A DNA stretch of 64,000 bases. Source: an uncultured Muribaculaceae bacterium (GTDB taxonomy: Bacteria; Bacteroidota; Bacteroidia; Bacteroidales; Muribaculaceae). Below, in pieces: positions 17,613-26,368 of the stretch (the first letter of the stretch is position 1; every line of letters begins with the position of its first letter). The stretch is from contig CAJTPZ010000005.1 in the NCBI GenBank assembly GCA_910578395.1, forward strand, positions 137,619 through 201,618. Direction: 5' to 3'. Made by a program: the position numbers and the translations under genes. The notes below the pieces were generated by a model. The model was not told the origin of the DNA. It did not search any database and saw only the letters and a list, made by a program, of their open reading frames with translations.

Positions 17613-18341
17613 ATGGGCTGTCTGCTGACACTCGACCGAGGCAACAGTGCGTTGAAAGCCGACGTGTGGGATGATGATGATCTTATAGAGACCGTTGTCA
17701 TGCCTCCTGCTTGTATACGCCGCCAGCTTCGCGCACTTGCGGCGAGGCATGTTATCGACGACGCTATATATTGTTCGGTTACCGACGATGGATCGGCTGT
17801 GTCAGAGGTTCTGGCCGATGCCGGCGTGTCATTGAGAATTCTGGATCACGACACACCGCTTCCGATAAAGATCGGATATGTCTCCGGGCAAACGCTCGGA
17901 GTCGACCGTATAGCAGGTAGTATAGGTGCGTGGAGTCTGCATAAAGGAGCGGAGTTGCTTGTAGTGGATCTCGGCACTGCCATAACTTATGACCGGCTTA
18001 GCGCTGACGGAGTCTTTATGGGAGGAAATATCGCGCCTGGAATGTCGTTGAGACTGAAATCCTTGAATGCGTTTACGGCCAGATTGCCTAAAGTAGAGCT
18101 TGACGGGCCTTTGCCTACATGGGGTTATGATACCGACACTGCTTTGAGGTCAGGGGCGATAAGGGGTATAGCAGCCGAGCTCGGGTTCTATCATTCGATT
18201 ATGCCTGAGGACTCAATCACAGTCATAACCGGAGGTTCTGCCAGACGTATCGCAAAGTTGCTTGAGTTTGAGGTGGATCATCAGCCACATCTTGTGACGC
18301 TGGGATTGCGGCATCTTCTCACATTTCTTCAAAACAATTGA
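17613..18341 (+). CDS. coaX: Type III pantothenate kinase
   Basis: Phosphorylates pantothenate in the first step of CoA synthesis. The 242-residue protein shows the ASKHA fold signatures of CoaX: LTLDRGNSALKADVW (phosphate-1 motif; the usual DxGN appears as DRGN), TLGVDRIAGSIGAW, VVDLGTAITYD (phosphate-2), GGNIAPGMSLRLKSL and ITGGSARRIAKLL (adenosine motif). The first gene of a plus-strand unit that continues with an outer-membrane protein 25 bp downstream. Confidence 0.93.
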   Translation: MGCLLTLDRGNSALKADVWDDDDLIETVVMPPACIRRQLRALAARHVIDDAIYCSVTDDGSAVSEVLADAGVSLRILDHDTPLPIKIGYVSGQTLGVDRIAGSIGAWSLHKGAELLVVDLGTAITYDRLSADGVFMGGNIAPGMSLRLKSLNAFTARLPKVELDGPLPTWGYDTDTALRSGAIRGIAAELGFYHSIMPEDSITVITGGSARRIAKLLEFEVDHQPHLVTLGLRHLLTFLQNN

Positions 18342-18366
18342 TTATTACAACGATATATAGATATAG

Positions 18367-19608
18367 ATGAAACGCCTTAGAAAGCTTGCGATTATACTTA
18401 CGGCTCTCATTGCACCTGCAATGGTGTCAGCCCAGCTTGCCGATACTCCATATTCCCGTTACGGTTATGGCACACTCGGTGACAACGCTACCTCGACACA
18501 ACGGGCTATGGGCGGAGTTGGCTATGCAATGAACTCCGGACGACAGATCAACGTAATGAACCCTGCAAGCTATGCTGCGATAGACTCGCTCACGTTCCTT
18601 TTTGATATGGGAGTCGATGTAAACAACCTGTCTACAACCGATGGAACCCAGAAAGGACATAAATTTGGAGGCGGACTCAACTACATAACAATGCAGTTCC
18701 CCATAACACGATGGGGTGGCGGTAGCGTCGGTTTGCTTCCTTTCTCTTCGGTGGGCTATTCGTTTGGCGACAAGATAGCCAACGGCCTGCAGTCGCGTGA
18801 AGGCAGCGGCGGCATAAGTGAGCTTTATCTCGGTCTTGCCGCACGTCCGGTAAAAGGGCTGACTGCAGGTGTCAATCTGCAATATCTTTTCGGTACCATA
18901 CTGCACGACAATTATGCATACACTAATACCGGTTCTACTGCTTTGTTTGAACGCTACATGCATATCCGTGACTTCAGGGTGCAGCTGGGATTGCAATATT
19001 CCTATCAGATAAACAAGCATAACCGTATCACGGCAGGTGTCACATATACCCCGGGCAACAGCCTGAAGGGAGAGACTTACGGCGTGTATTACGACGCATC
19101 GGAAAATGAAATTGATCCGGATACTATAGGCTATAACAAGCTGCGCGGACTCTATTCGCTACCCGACACATGGGGGGCGGGACTCAACTGGCAGTGGGAT
19201 GACCGTCTGATGGTTGAGGTAGATGCCACCTATCAGCCATGGAGCAAGGCTAAGTTTCAGTCTTTCGATGAGATCGGTAATACACGGTTTGTTGACCGGT
19301 ATAAGGGCGCTGTAGGCTTTCAGTATATGCACAATTCCAGAGGCGGTTACATGTCAAGGGTGCAGTATCGTGCCGGCTTCTCGGCTACACGCGACTACTG
19401 GACCGTGATGGGCAATACGGTCAGGGAATACGGCATTCATGCCGGCTTTGGCTTGCCCGCGCCTGGGGGAAAGACTTATATCAATATAGGGTTTGAATAC
19501 AAGCACAGGGCGGCCCGGCCTCAGACCCTTGTCAAGGAAGATTATATTTTTGTAACTCTTGGAGTTAATTTCAACGAACTTTGGTTCTGGCAGAACAAGC
19601 TTCGATGA
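18367..19608 (+). CDS. Outer-membrane beta-barrel protein (FadL/OmpP1-like)
   Basis: A 413-residue exported protein with a clear signal peptide (KRLRKLAIILTALIAPAMVSA, cleavage after residue about 24). The mature part starts DTPYSRYGYGTLGD and continues in alternating aromatic/polar strands with a conserved early block RAMGGVGYAMNSGRQINVMN; it ends LGVNFNELWFWQNKLR. The pattern suits a 12-14-stranded barrel related to FadL-type transporters or PorV-like proteins. The gene lies directly upstream of lptC (ATGA overlap), so a role in envelope lipid or LPS biology is plausible but not shown. Confidence 0.75.
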   Translation: MKRLRKLAIILTALIAPAMVSAQLADTPYSRYGYGTLGDNATSTQRAMGGVGYAMNSGRQINVMNPASYAAIDSLTFLFDMGVDVNNLSTTDGTQKGHKFGGGLNYITMQFPITRWGGGSVGLLPFSSVGYSFGDKIANGLQSREGSGGISELYLGLAARPVKGLTAGVNLQYLFGTILHDNYAYTNTGSTALFERYMHIRDFRVQLGLQYSYQINKHNRITAGVTYTPGNSLKGETYGVYYDASENEIDPDTIGYNKLRGLYSLPDTWGAGLNWQWDDRLMVEVDATYQPWSKAKFQSFDEIGNTRFVDRYKGAVGFQYMHNSRGGYMSRVQYRAGFSATRDYWTVMGNTVREYGIHAGFGLPAPGGKTYINIGFEYKHRAARPQTLVKEDYIFVTLGVNFNELWFWQNKLR

Positions 19609-20333
19609 TACCTATTTCCGACAACGACCCCCTTCCGGCGAAATCGGAGTGTAGAGGTCGGCTGGGAGCAGTGCATCTGCTTCCGGTCGTGGCGTTGGCT
19701 GTTGTTGGTTTGCTTGCCGCTTGCTCGCAAGAAAAAATCAACACGGTCTCTAAAGTGGATCGGAGCAACTTACCGACAATGCGCACTGTCAGTGTCTCTA
19801 CTCTGATTTCAGATTCCGGATTCACACGATATCATATCACAGCTCCGTTATGGCTTATGTTTGATGAGGCCCAGGAACCACATTGGGATTTTCCGGAGGG
19901 GCTTGACATGGTGCGCTATGACAATGACAAAGCCGAGGAGGCTACATTCCGCTCTGATTCAGCCAAGTTTTTCAACGCAAAGCGCTTGTGGCGCTTTGAC
20001 GGGAATGTGCGTATGCGCAATGTGGAGGGAGACCGCTTTGTAACCGAACAGATTTTCTGGGACCAGCAGAAAGGAAAAGTATATTCCGATTCATTCATAC
20101 ACATCGAGCGCATCGACCGGACTATCGAAGGGGTCGGATTTGAATCAAATGAGCAGATGACAGAATACGTCATACGTGAGGTCCAGGGTATATTGCCTAT
20201 GCCTGTGCGCAGGGATTCAGCGGTTCAGGCGACATCGTCTGCGCTTCCGTCCGATACAGTGCTCCATGATACCGTTGCTGTTGATGCCGGAGCTTCCCAG
20301 CGTTCACGTAAACAAAATAAAAGAGAGTCATGA
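19605..20333 (+). CDS. lptC: LPS export protein LptC
   Basis: LptC is the bitopic component that passes lipopolysaccharide from LptBFG to the LptA bridge. The protein starts at ATG 19605, overlapping the upstream stop (ATGA), and has 242 residues. A short basic N-terminus is followed by a hydrophobic segment VVALAVVGLLAAC near residue 32, which also resembles a lipobox, so it may be lipid-anchored rather than purely transmembrane. The beta-jellyroll body contains SDSGFTRYHITAPLW, ADSAKFFNAKRLWRFDG-type spacing and GVGFESNEQMTEYVIREV, as in Bacteroidetes LptC. The C-terminal 40 residues are low-complexity. Confidence 0.82.
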   Translation: MIPISDNDPLPAKSECRGRLGAVHLLPVVALAVVGLLAACSQEKINTVSKVDRSNLPTMRTVSVSTLISDSGFTRYHITAPLWLMFDEAQEPHWDFPEGLDMVRYDNDKAEEATFRSDSAKFFNAKRLWRFDGNVRMRNVEGDRFVTEQIFWDQQKGKVYSDSFIHIERIDRTIEGVGFESNEQMTEYVIREVQGILPMPVRRDSAVQATSSALPSDTVLHDTVAVDAGASQRSRKQNKRES

Positions 20334-21598
20334 ACTGGATTGTCATAGCGATAGTATCACTTATTTGCTCTGCTCTCTTTTCGGGCAGTGAGATCGCCTA
20401 TGTTACGAGCGAGCGGGTGCGTGCCGAGCTTGATGCCAAGCGAGGCGGCCTGTTGAGCCATATACTTAATTTGTTTTATAGCCGTTCGTCGTTTTTCATC
20501 ACTACTATCCTTGTTGGCAACAACATCATGCTCGTCATCTATGGTATGGGAGCATCGGCTTTGCTTGATCCGTGGCTCAGAACATGGGTTCAGAGCGAGG
20601 CTATGTTGCTGTTTTTATCGACACTTATCTCTACAGGAGTCATTTTGCTTGCCGGAGAGTTCTTCCCGAAGATTATTTTTCGCATCAACCCCAATAGCTC
20701 TCTCAAGGTGCTTGCATTGCCGCTGTATCTGTTCTATATCGTTTTGTTTCCGGTGTCGCTTCTCACCACAATGCTTTCACGGGGACTTATGTCGCTTTTC
20801 GGCATAAAAGGAGAGAGAAGCCGTGTGGGGTTGCTCAGTGTGGGGGACCTCAATCAGTATCTTGAACGTACTATAGACGATCCGGAAGCCGAGGAGGTTG
20901 AAAACGAAGTCAAGATTTTTCACAATGCTCTTGACTTTTCTTCAAACCATCTGCGTGACTGCATGAGGCCTCGCAATGAAATAAAGGGTGTTGACATAGA
21001 TACTGCTGACGTTATCGAGCTTGAAGAACTGTTCACTTCTACGGGCAGATCCAAAGCGATAATTTATCGCGGAGACATAGATAATATTGTCGGATATATA
21101 CATGTGAGCGAGATGTTTACGGCATCCGATAGCGACTGGAAAGAACGTATAAAGCCGGTGCTTTTCGCTCCTGAGACTCTGTTGTCAAAAAAAATGATGC
21201 GGCGTTTGCTTGCCGAAAAAAGATCGGTGGCGATTGTTGTAGACGAGTTTGGCGGTACTGCGGGTATGGTCACACTTGAGGATCTTGTTGAAGAAATTTT
21301 CGGCGATATTCAGGATGAGCATGATACAGCCGAGCTTATCTCACGGCAGATCGATGACATGACGTGGGAGTTCTCCGGTCGAGTGGAGATCGGATCAATC
21401 AACGACACATATCATCTTGGATTGGCTGAGAGCGATGAGTACCAGACGATAGCTGGCTATGTGCTGTATCTCACCGGATCGATCCCCGATGTCGGTAGCC
21501 GCATCGAAATACCGGATGGTTTTGTTATAGAAGTAATTGAAAAGACAGCAAGTCGTCTGGAACTGATAAGAATAATTAGAAATATTGAAACTCAATAA
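20330..21598 (+). CDS. GldE-like CNNM/CBS-domain membrane protein
   Basis: A 422-residue protein with an N-terminal DUF21 membrane domain (spans near residues 2-20, about 55-75, 90-112 and 120-145), two CBS domains (from MRPRNEIKGVDIDTAD through DEFGGTAGMVTLEDLVEEIFG) and a C-terminal CorC/HlyC domain. Proteins of this layout are Mg2+/Co2+-efflux CNNM-like transporters; the Bacteroidetes branch is annotated as gliding-motility-associated GldE, although most gut members do not glide. Start overlaps the lptC stop as ATGA, so it belongs to the same operon. Transport substrate is inferred from the family. Confidence 0.83.
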   Translation: MNWIVIAIVSLICSALFSGSEIAYVTSERVRAELDAKRGGLLSHILNLFYSRSSFFITTILVGNNIMLVIYGMGASALLDPWLRTWVQSEAMLLFLSTLISTGVILLAGEFFPKIIFRINPNSSLKVLALPLYLFYIVLFPVSLLTTMLSRGLMSLFGIKGERSRVGLLSVGDLNQYLERTIDDPEAEEVENEVKIFHNALDFSSNHLRDCMRPRNEIKGVDIDTADVIELEELFTSTGRSKAIIYRGDIDNIVGYIHVSEMFTASDSDWKERIKPVLFAPETLLSKKMMRRLLAEKRSVAIVVDEFGGTAGMVTLEDLVEEIFGDIQDEHDTAELISRQIDDMTWEFSGRVEIGSINDTYHLGLAESDEYQTIAGYVLYLTGSIPDVGSRIEIPDGFVIEVIEKTASRLELIRIIRNIETQ

Positions 21599-21615
21599 AT
21601 TTCGTAGCTGAAACG

Positions 21616-23517
21616 ATGAGAAAATGGAAAGTTGAAGACAGCATGGAGCTGTACAACATCGCTGGTTGGGGACGCAACTATTTCTCCATTAACGAGAAAG
21701 GGCACGTCATTGTCACACCTAAGGATGGTTGTGCGTCGGTTGATCTCAAAGAAGTTATGGATGAGCTGCAGGTGCGCGACATCACGGCTCCTGTGCTTCT
21801 GCGATTCCCCGACATCCTCAACAACCGGGTTCAGAAAATCTCATCCTGTTTCAAGCAGGCATCGGTCGAATATGGCTATAAAGGGCAGAACTATATCATC
21901 TATCCCATAAAAGTCAATCAGATGAGGCAGGTGGTAGAGGAGATTGTGAGCCATGGCAAAAAATTCAATATCGGACTTGAGGCCGGATCAAAGCCTGAGC
22001 TTCATGCCGTGCTTGCGACAAATATTGTCGACGATGCATTGATTATCTGCAACGGTTACAAAGATGAGAATTATATTGAGCTTGCCCTTCTTGCCCAGAA
22101 AATGGGACGTCGTATCTATCTTGTCGTCGAGAAGCTCAATGAACTGCGTCTTATCGCTGATATAGCCAAGAGGTTGAAGATTGTACCCAATGTGGGTATA
22201 CGCATCAAGCTGTCCTCCTCAGGTTCCGGCAAGTGGGAAGAGTCGGGAGGCGATCAGTCGAAGTTCGGTCTGAATAGTTCTGAACTTCTTGAGGCTCTTG
22301 ATTTTCTGGAGAAGAGAGAAATGATGCCATGTCTGAAACTTATTCATTTCCATATCGGTAGCCAGATTACAAAAATACGGCGTATCAAGAATGCTCTTCG
22401 CGAAGCCACACAGTTCTATGTGCAGCTTTCGAAGATGGGATTCAATATAAACTTTGTCGATATAGGTGGTGGTCTTGGAGTGGATTACGACGGCACACGC
22501 AGCTCGTCGAGCGAAAGCTCCATGAACTACTCTATTCAGGAATATGCCAACGACGCGATTTCCGCGCTTGTCGACGTCTGTGAAAAAAACGGGCTTGAGA
22601 TGCCCGATATAGTCACCGAGAGCGGACGTTCGCTCACAGCGCATCATTCGGTACTTATTTTCGATGTGCTGGAGACAACATCCCTGCCGTTCTGGAAGGA
22701 ATCCGACGAAGTCGGAGCCGACGAGCATGAACTTGTCAGGGAGCTTTACCAGATATGGGACAAGCTTGACCAGCCACGTATTTTTGAAAGCTGGCACGAT
22801 GCCCTTCAGATACGTGAAGAAGCTCTCGACCTGTTTAGCCTGGGACTTCTTGACCTGCGCACACGTGCGATCATGGAAAAACTTTTCTGGTCCATCGCCC
22901 GTGAGGTAGGGGAGATCGCCCAGTCTATGAAGCATCCGCCCGAGGAGTTGCGCAAAATTGCCAAGATGCTACCCGATAAGTATTTCTGCAATTTCTCACT
23001 CTTTCAGTCATTGCCTGATTCGTGGGCTATCGACCAGATATTCCCCATAATACCTATACAGCGTCTTGATGAGAAACCTGCACGCACGGCTACTATACAG
23101 GACATAACGTGCGACAGTGACGGCAAGATATCTAATTTTATCTCAGCGTCAGGTGGGACGGCCAATTCGGTGCCTGTTCATCCGTTGCGCAACGGAGAGC
23201 ATTATTATCTCGGTGTTTTCCTTGTCGGTGCCTATCAAGAGATTCTCGGTGACATGCACAACCTTTTCGGTGACACCAATGCCGTGCATATCAGTGTCTA
23301 TAAAGACCGCTACGAGATCGATCAGGTCATCGATGGCGAGACTGTGGCCGAAGTTCTCGACTATGTGCAGTTTAATCCCAAGAAGCTTGTGCGCAATGTC
23401 GAGACATGGGTTACTGCGTGTATGAAAGCCGGAACGATATCTCCCAAAGAGGGACGCGAGTTTCTGAGCAACTATCGTTCAGGACTCTATGGTTATACCT
23501 ATCTTGAGCGCGACTGA
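21616..23517 (+). CDS. speA: Biosynthetic arginine decarboxylase SpeA
   Basis: A PLP enzyme converting arginine to agmatine, the entry to putrescine/spermidine synthesis. The length of 633 residues is typical for the fold III SpeA family. The PLP lysine is K99 in NYIIYPIKVNQ; GLEAGSKPEL and LKLIHFHIGSQITKIRRIKN follow in the TIM barrel; VDIGGGLGVDYDGTRS binds the cofactor phosphate; the C-terminal barrel has CNFSLFQSLPDSWAIDQIFP. It starts 17 bp after the GldE-like gene and ends 12 bp before truA. Confidence 0.95.
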   Translation: MRKWKVEDSMELYNIAGWGRNYFSINEKGHVIVTPKDGCASVDLKEVMDELQVRDITAPVLLRFPDILNNRVQKISSCFKQASVEYGYKGQNYIIYPIKVNQMRQVVEEIVSHGKKFNIGLEAGSKPELHAVLATNIVDDALIICNGYKDENYIELALLAQKMGRRIYLVVEKLNELRLIADIAKRLKIVPNVGIRIKLSSSGSGKWEESGGDQSKFGLNSSELLEALDFLEKREMMPCLKLIHFHIGSQITKIRRIKNALREATQFYVQLSKMGFNINFVDIGGGLGVDYDGTRSSSSESSMNYSIQEYANDAISALVDVCEKNGLEMPDIVTESGRSLTAHHSVLIFDVLETTSLPFWKESDEVGADEHELVRELYQIWDKLDQPRIFESWHDALQIREEALDLFSLGLLDLRTRAIMEKLFWSIAREVGEIAQSMKHPPEELRKIAKMLPDKYFCNFSLFQSLPDSWAIDQIFPIIPIQRLDEKPARTATIQDITCDSDGKISNFISASGGTANSVPVHPLRNGEHYYLGVFLVGAYQEILGDMHNLFGDTNAVHISVYKDRYEIDQVIDGETVAEVLDYVQFNPKKLVRNVETWVTACMKAGTISPKEGREFLSNYRSGLYGYTYLERD

Positions 23518-23529
23518 TCGCTGAAGACC

Positions 23530-24315
23530 ATGCGGTGGTTTTTGCAGTTGGCCTATAGGGGAGCGGGATTCAGCGGCTGGCAGGTGCAGCCGGGTGGAGT
23601 GCGTACTGTTCAGGGTGTCCTGGAGGATGCTCTTGGCAAACTTCTGCGTTGTCCCACTCCGCTCACCGGAGCCGGACGCACTGATGCCGGTGTCAACGCA
23701 TCGATGATGGTGGCTCATTTCGACACCGACGGTGACATATCCGATAAGGACCGATTCATGGCATCACTCAACGGGATGGCCGATCCGCAGGCTATAGCTG
23801 TGGCCGGTCTGACACAAGTCGGCGACGACGCCCATGCACGTTTCGACGCTACGTCGCGCACCTATCGCTATTATTTCCATACAAGCCGCTCTCCTTTTCT
23901 TGAGTCGCTCAGCTGGCGTGCTCCTGGAAACCTCGATGTCGATGCCATGAATGAGGCGGCGGCTTTACTTACCGGCATTTCCGACTTCACCTCTTTTGCC
24001 AAGCTGCATTCCGATGCGCGCACCAACATCTGTCGTCTTGACCATGCCCGTGTCGTGCGTGTTTCAGGTGACGAGACCGGAGCACGATATTATTTTGAGA
24101 TTCAGGCCGACCGTTTCCTCCGGAATATGGTGCGGGCTGTAATGGGCACGCTTGCCGACGTCGGCCGCCATAAGATTACCCCGGCGGCAGTGCTTGATAT
24201 AGCGTCGCGTCTCGACCGTTGTGCCGCAGGGACGTCAATGCCTCCTGAGCCTTTGTTTCTGCATAATATCACATATCCATACTGGACTCCGGCATCCCGA
24301 TGTCCGTTGCCTTGA
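23530..24315 (+). CDS. truA: tRNA pseudouridine synthase A
   Basis: TruA isomerises U38-U40 of tRNA anticodon arms. The protein has 261 residues. The N-terminal YRGAGFSGWQVQP motif, catalytic aspartate in AGRTDAGVNA (about D58), FDATSRTYRYYFH and the C-terminal FLRNMVRAVMGTLADVGR are all intact. It lies 12 bp after speA and is the last gene of the run before the acpP promoter. Confidence 0.95.
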   Translation: MRWFLQLAYRGAGFSGWQVQPGGVRTVQGVLEDALGKLLRCPTPLTGAGRTDAGVNASMMVAHFDTDGDISDKDRFMASLNGMADPQAIAVAGLTQVGDDAHARFDATSRTYRYYFHTSRSPFLESLSWRAPGNLDVDAMNEAAALLTGISDFTSFAKLHSDARTNICRLDHARVVRVSGDETGARYYFEIQADRFLRNMVRAVMGTLADVGRHKITPAAVLDIASRLDRCAAGTSMPPEPLFLHNITYPYWTPASRCPLP

Positions 24316-24382
24316 TGATGCGTATCTATTGTTCAAAATTCAAATTATAGGGCAAAATTTAGCATTTTTGGACCCTTAGGTT

Positions 24383-24411
24383 TTTGGATATTAAAAAAAT
24401 GCTTAACTTTG
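24383..24411 (+). promoter_or_regulatory. Candidate acpP promoter
   Basis: TTTG at 24383-24386 and TAACTTTG (-7 box) at 24404-24411, 17 bp apart. It starts an AT-rich leader ending in A-rich sequence before the acpP ATG; strong A-rich leaders are typical of highly expressed Bacteroidales genes. Confidence 0.55.
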
Positions 24412-24456
24412 CACCGCGAAAATAGGACAATCAAAAACAAAAAAATTAAAAAAATT

Positions 24457-24693
24457 ATGTCAGAAATTGCACCTCGCGTGAAGGCCCTCATCGTCGACAA
24501 GCTCGGCGTTGACGAGAATCAGGTTACAGAAGGCGCTGTATTCACCACCGACCTCGGTGCCGACAGCCTTGACACTGTAGAGCTCATCATGGAACTTGAA
24601 AAAGAGTTCAATATCACTATCCCCGACGACGAGGCTCAGAAGATTCAGACCGTTGGTGACGCTATCAGCTATATCGAAGCTCACAACGCATAA
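24457..24693 (+). CDS. acpP: Acyl carrier protein
   Basis: A 78-residue carrier of fatty-acyl intermediates. The phosphopantetheine attachment serine is S37 in the DLGADSLDTVEL motif; helix III and the acidic surface (DDEAQKIQTVGDAISYIEAH) are normal. The ATG at 24457 gives the normal length and fits the family start MSEIAPRVKALIVDKLGVDE; an in-frame upstream ATG would add 16 lysine/asparagine-rich residues from the leader. It precedes fabF, with a hairpin between them. Confidence 0.97.
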   Translation: MSEIAPRVKALIVDKLGVDENQVTEGAVFTTDLGADSLDTVELIMELEKEFNITIPDDEAQKIQTVGDAISYIEAHNA

Positions 24694-24709
24694 TCCCGAC
24701 CAAACACAA

Positions 24710-24752
24710 GTCCGCCGGGGAGATTTATGTTAACCCGGCGGTTCTTTTGTTT
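24710..24752 (+). terminator. Intergenic terminator/attenuator between acpP and fabF
   Basis: An 8-bp GC stem CCGCCGGG (24712-24719) pairs with 24734-24741, then TTCTTTTGTTT. Since fabF follows in the same direction, it probably lowers read-through so that acpP is made in excess. Confidence 0.7.
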
Positions 24753-24852
24753 CCTGTAAACTCTCCCCGCTATAGTCTCTGTTATAGCGAAAGGCAGTTG
24801 GCTGATCTGCGGGGTCAACAATATTAATTTCCTCAAATTACCATCGACTGTA

Positions 24853-26118
24853 ATGGATCTAAAAAGAGTTGTCGTGACTGGCATGGGAGCTGTCACTCCG
24901 ATTGGCAACGACGTTGAGACCACATGGCAGAATGCTGTGGCAGGTGTCAGCGGTTGTGGACCTATAACCCACTTTGACGCTTCTAAGTTCAAGACACAGT
25001 TTGCCTGTGAGGTAAAGAACTTTGACCCTTCCGTTCATTTTGACCGTAAGAAGGCGCGCACTCTCGATCTATACGCCCAGTATGCTCTTGTTGCTGCTGA
25101 GCAGGCCGTGAAAGACTCCGGGATCGAGGACGACGCAAACCTCAATAAAGATCGTGTAGGAGTTATTGTTGCTGCCGGTATCGGTGGTCTTCACACTTTT
25201 GAGGAGGAAGCCGGATACTACGCGCTTAATGCAGAGAACGGTCCTAAATATAATCCGTTCTTTATCCCCAAGATGATTGCCGATATCGCATCCGGGCACA
25301 TTTCAATGCAGTATGGCTATCACGGACCAAATTATGGTACTGTATCAGCCTGTGCATCTTCCAATAATGCCATTATAAGCGCATTTGACCTCATTCGTCT
25401 TGGCAAGGCCGATGCTGTTGTCACCGGTGGAGCCGAGGCTGCTATCTATCCTGCGGGTGTCGGCGGTTTCAATGCCATGCACGCGCTTTCGACACGCAAC
25501 GACAGCCCTGAGACTGCTTCACGTCCTTTCAGCAAGAGCCGTGACGGTTTCGTTATGGGTGAAGGCTCGGTTGTGCTCGTGCTTGAGGAGCTTGAGCATG
25601 CAAAGGCCCGTGGCGCGAAAATCTATGCAGAGGTTGCAGGCGGTGGCCTGTCGGCCGATGCCTATCATCTCACGGCCACTCATCCTGAAGGTCTCGGTGC
25701 GGTGCTTGCAATGCGCAACGCACTCGATGATGCAGGCATGAAGCCCGAAGATATTGACTATATCAATGTTCACGGCACATCGACTCCAGTTGGCGACGTT
25801 TCCGAGATAAAAGCTATCAAGGAAGTGTTCGGTGATCATGTATATGATCTCAACATAAGCTCTACCAAGTCGATGACCGGCCATTTGCTTGGCGCTACCG
25901 GCGCTCTTGAGGCCATGATGAGCATCAAGGCTATTGAAAACGATATCGTTCCTCCTACTATCAACCATGAGGAGGATGATCAGGACGAAGAAATCGACTA
26001 TTCGATCAACTTTACATTCAATAAAGCCCAGAAGCGTCCTGTACGTGCTGCCTTAAGCAATTCATTCGGATTTGGCGGACATAATGCCACCGTCATTCTC
26101 AAGAAATACGAAGAATAA
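24853..26118 (+). CDS. fabF: Beta-ketoacyl-ACP synthase II
   Basis: Elongates acyl-ACP with malonyl-ACP. The 421-residue protein has the catalytic cysteine in VSACASSNNAI (C167) and the histidines in INVHGTSTPVGD and KSMTGHLLGATGALEA, giving the C-H-H triad. The N-terminus KRVVVTGMGAVTPIG and C-terminal SNSFGFGGHNATVI are canonical. It follows acpP as in most Bacteria. Confidence 0.97.
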   Translation: MDLKRVVVTGMGAVTPIGNDVETTWQNAVAGVSGCGPITHFDASKFKTQFACEVKNFDPSVHFDRKKARTLDLYAQYALVAAEQAVKDSGIEDDANLNKDRVGVIVAAGIGGLHTFEEEAGYYALNAENGPKYNPFFIPKMIADIASGHISMQYGYHGPNYGTVSACASSNNAIISAFDLIRLGKADAVVTGGAEAAIYPAGVGGFNAMHALSTRNDSPETASRPFSKSRDGFVMGEGSVVLVLEELEHAKARGAKIYAEVAGGGLSADAYHLTATHPEGLGAVLAMRNALDDAGMKPEDIDYINVHGTSTPVGDVSEIKAIKEVFGDHVYDLNISSTKSMTGHLLGATGALEAMMSIKAIENDIVPPTINHEEDDQDEEIDYSINFTFNKAQKRPVRAALSNSFGFGGHNATVILKKYEE

Positions 26119-26137
26119 TCTATATTATAGATAAAAG

Positions 26138-26183
26138 ACAACGGGTGCGCTGCTTTTTGAGGTAGCGCACCCGTCGTTTTTTA
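26138..26183 (+). terminator. Terminator after fabF
   Basis: The 11-bp stem ACGGGTGCGCT (26141-26151) pairs with 26164-26174, followed by CGTTTTTTAT. Confidence 0.9.
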
Positions 26184-26252
26184 TCGTGTGTGATTGTAGT
26201 TCTGTTAAATTTTTTATATTTTACGGGTTATATTAATATACATTAACATATA

Positions 26253-26285
26253 GGGGGGGGGTACTATAAAATATGTATATATTTG
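26253..26285 (+). promoter_or_regulatory. Candidate susC promoter with G9 tract
   Basis: A run of nine G (26253-26261) lies 16 bp upstream of a TATATTTG -7 box (26278-26285). The tract occupies the place where the -33 element would be expected, so changes in its length could alter promoter spacing. Predicted leader to the susC ATG is about 75 nt. Confidence 0.45.
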
Positions 26286-26368
26286 CAAATATCCCTTGAT
26301 GCTTGTGTGCAAAATGGGGATGATACCAATTCAATATATCACATAACCCAAATTTTATGTTTATAACC

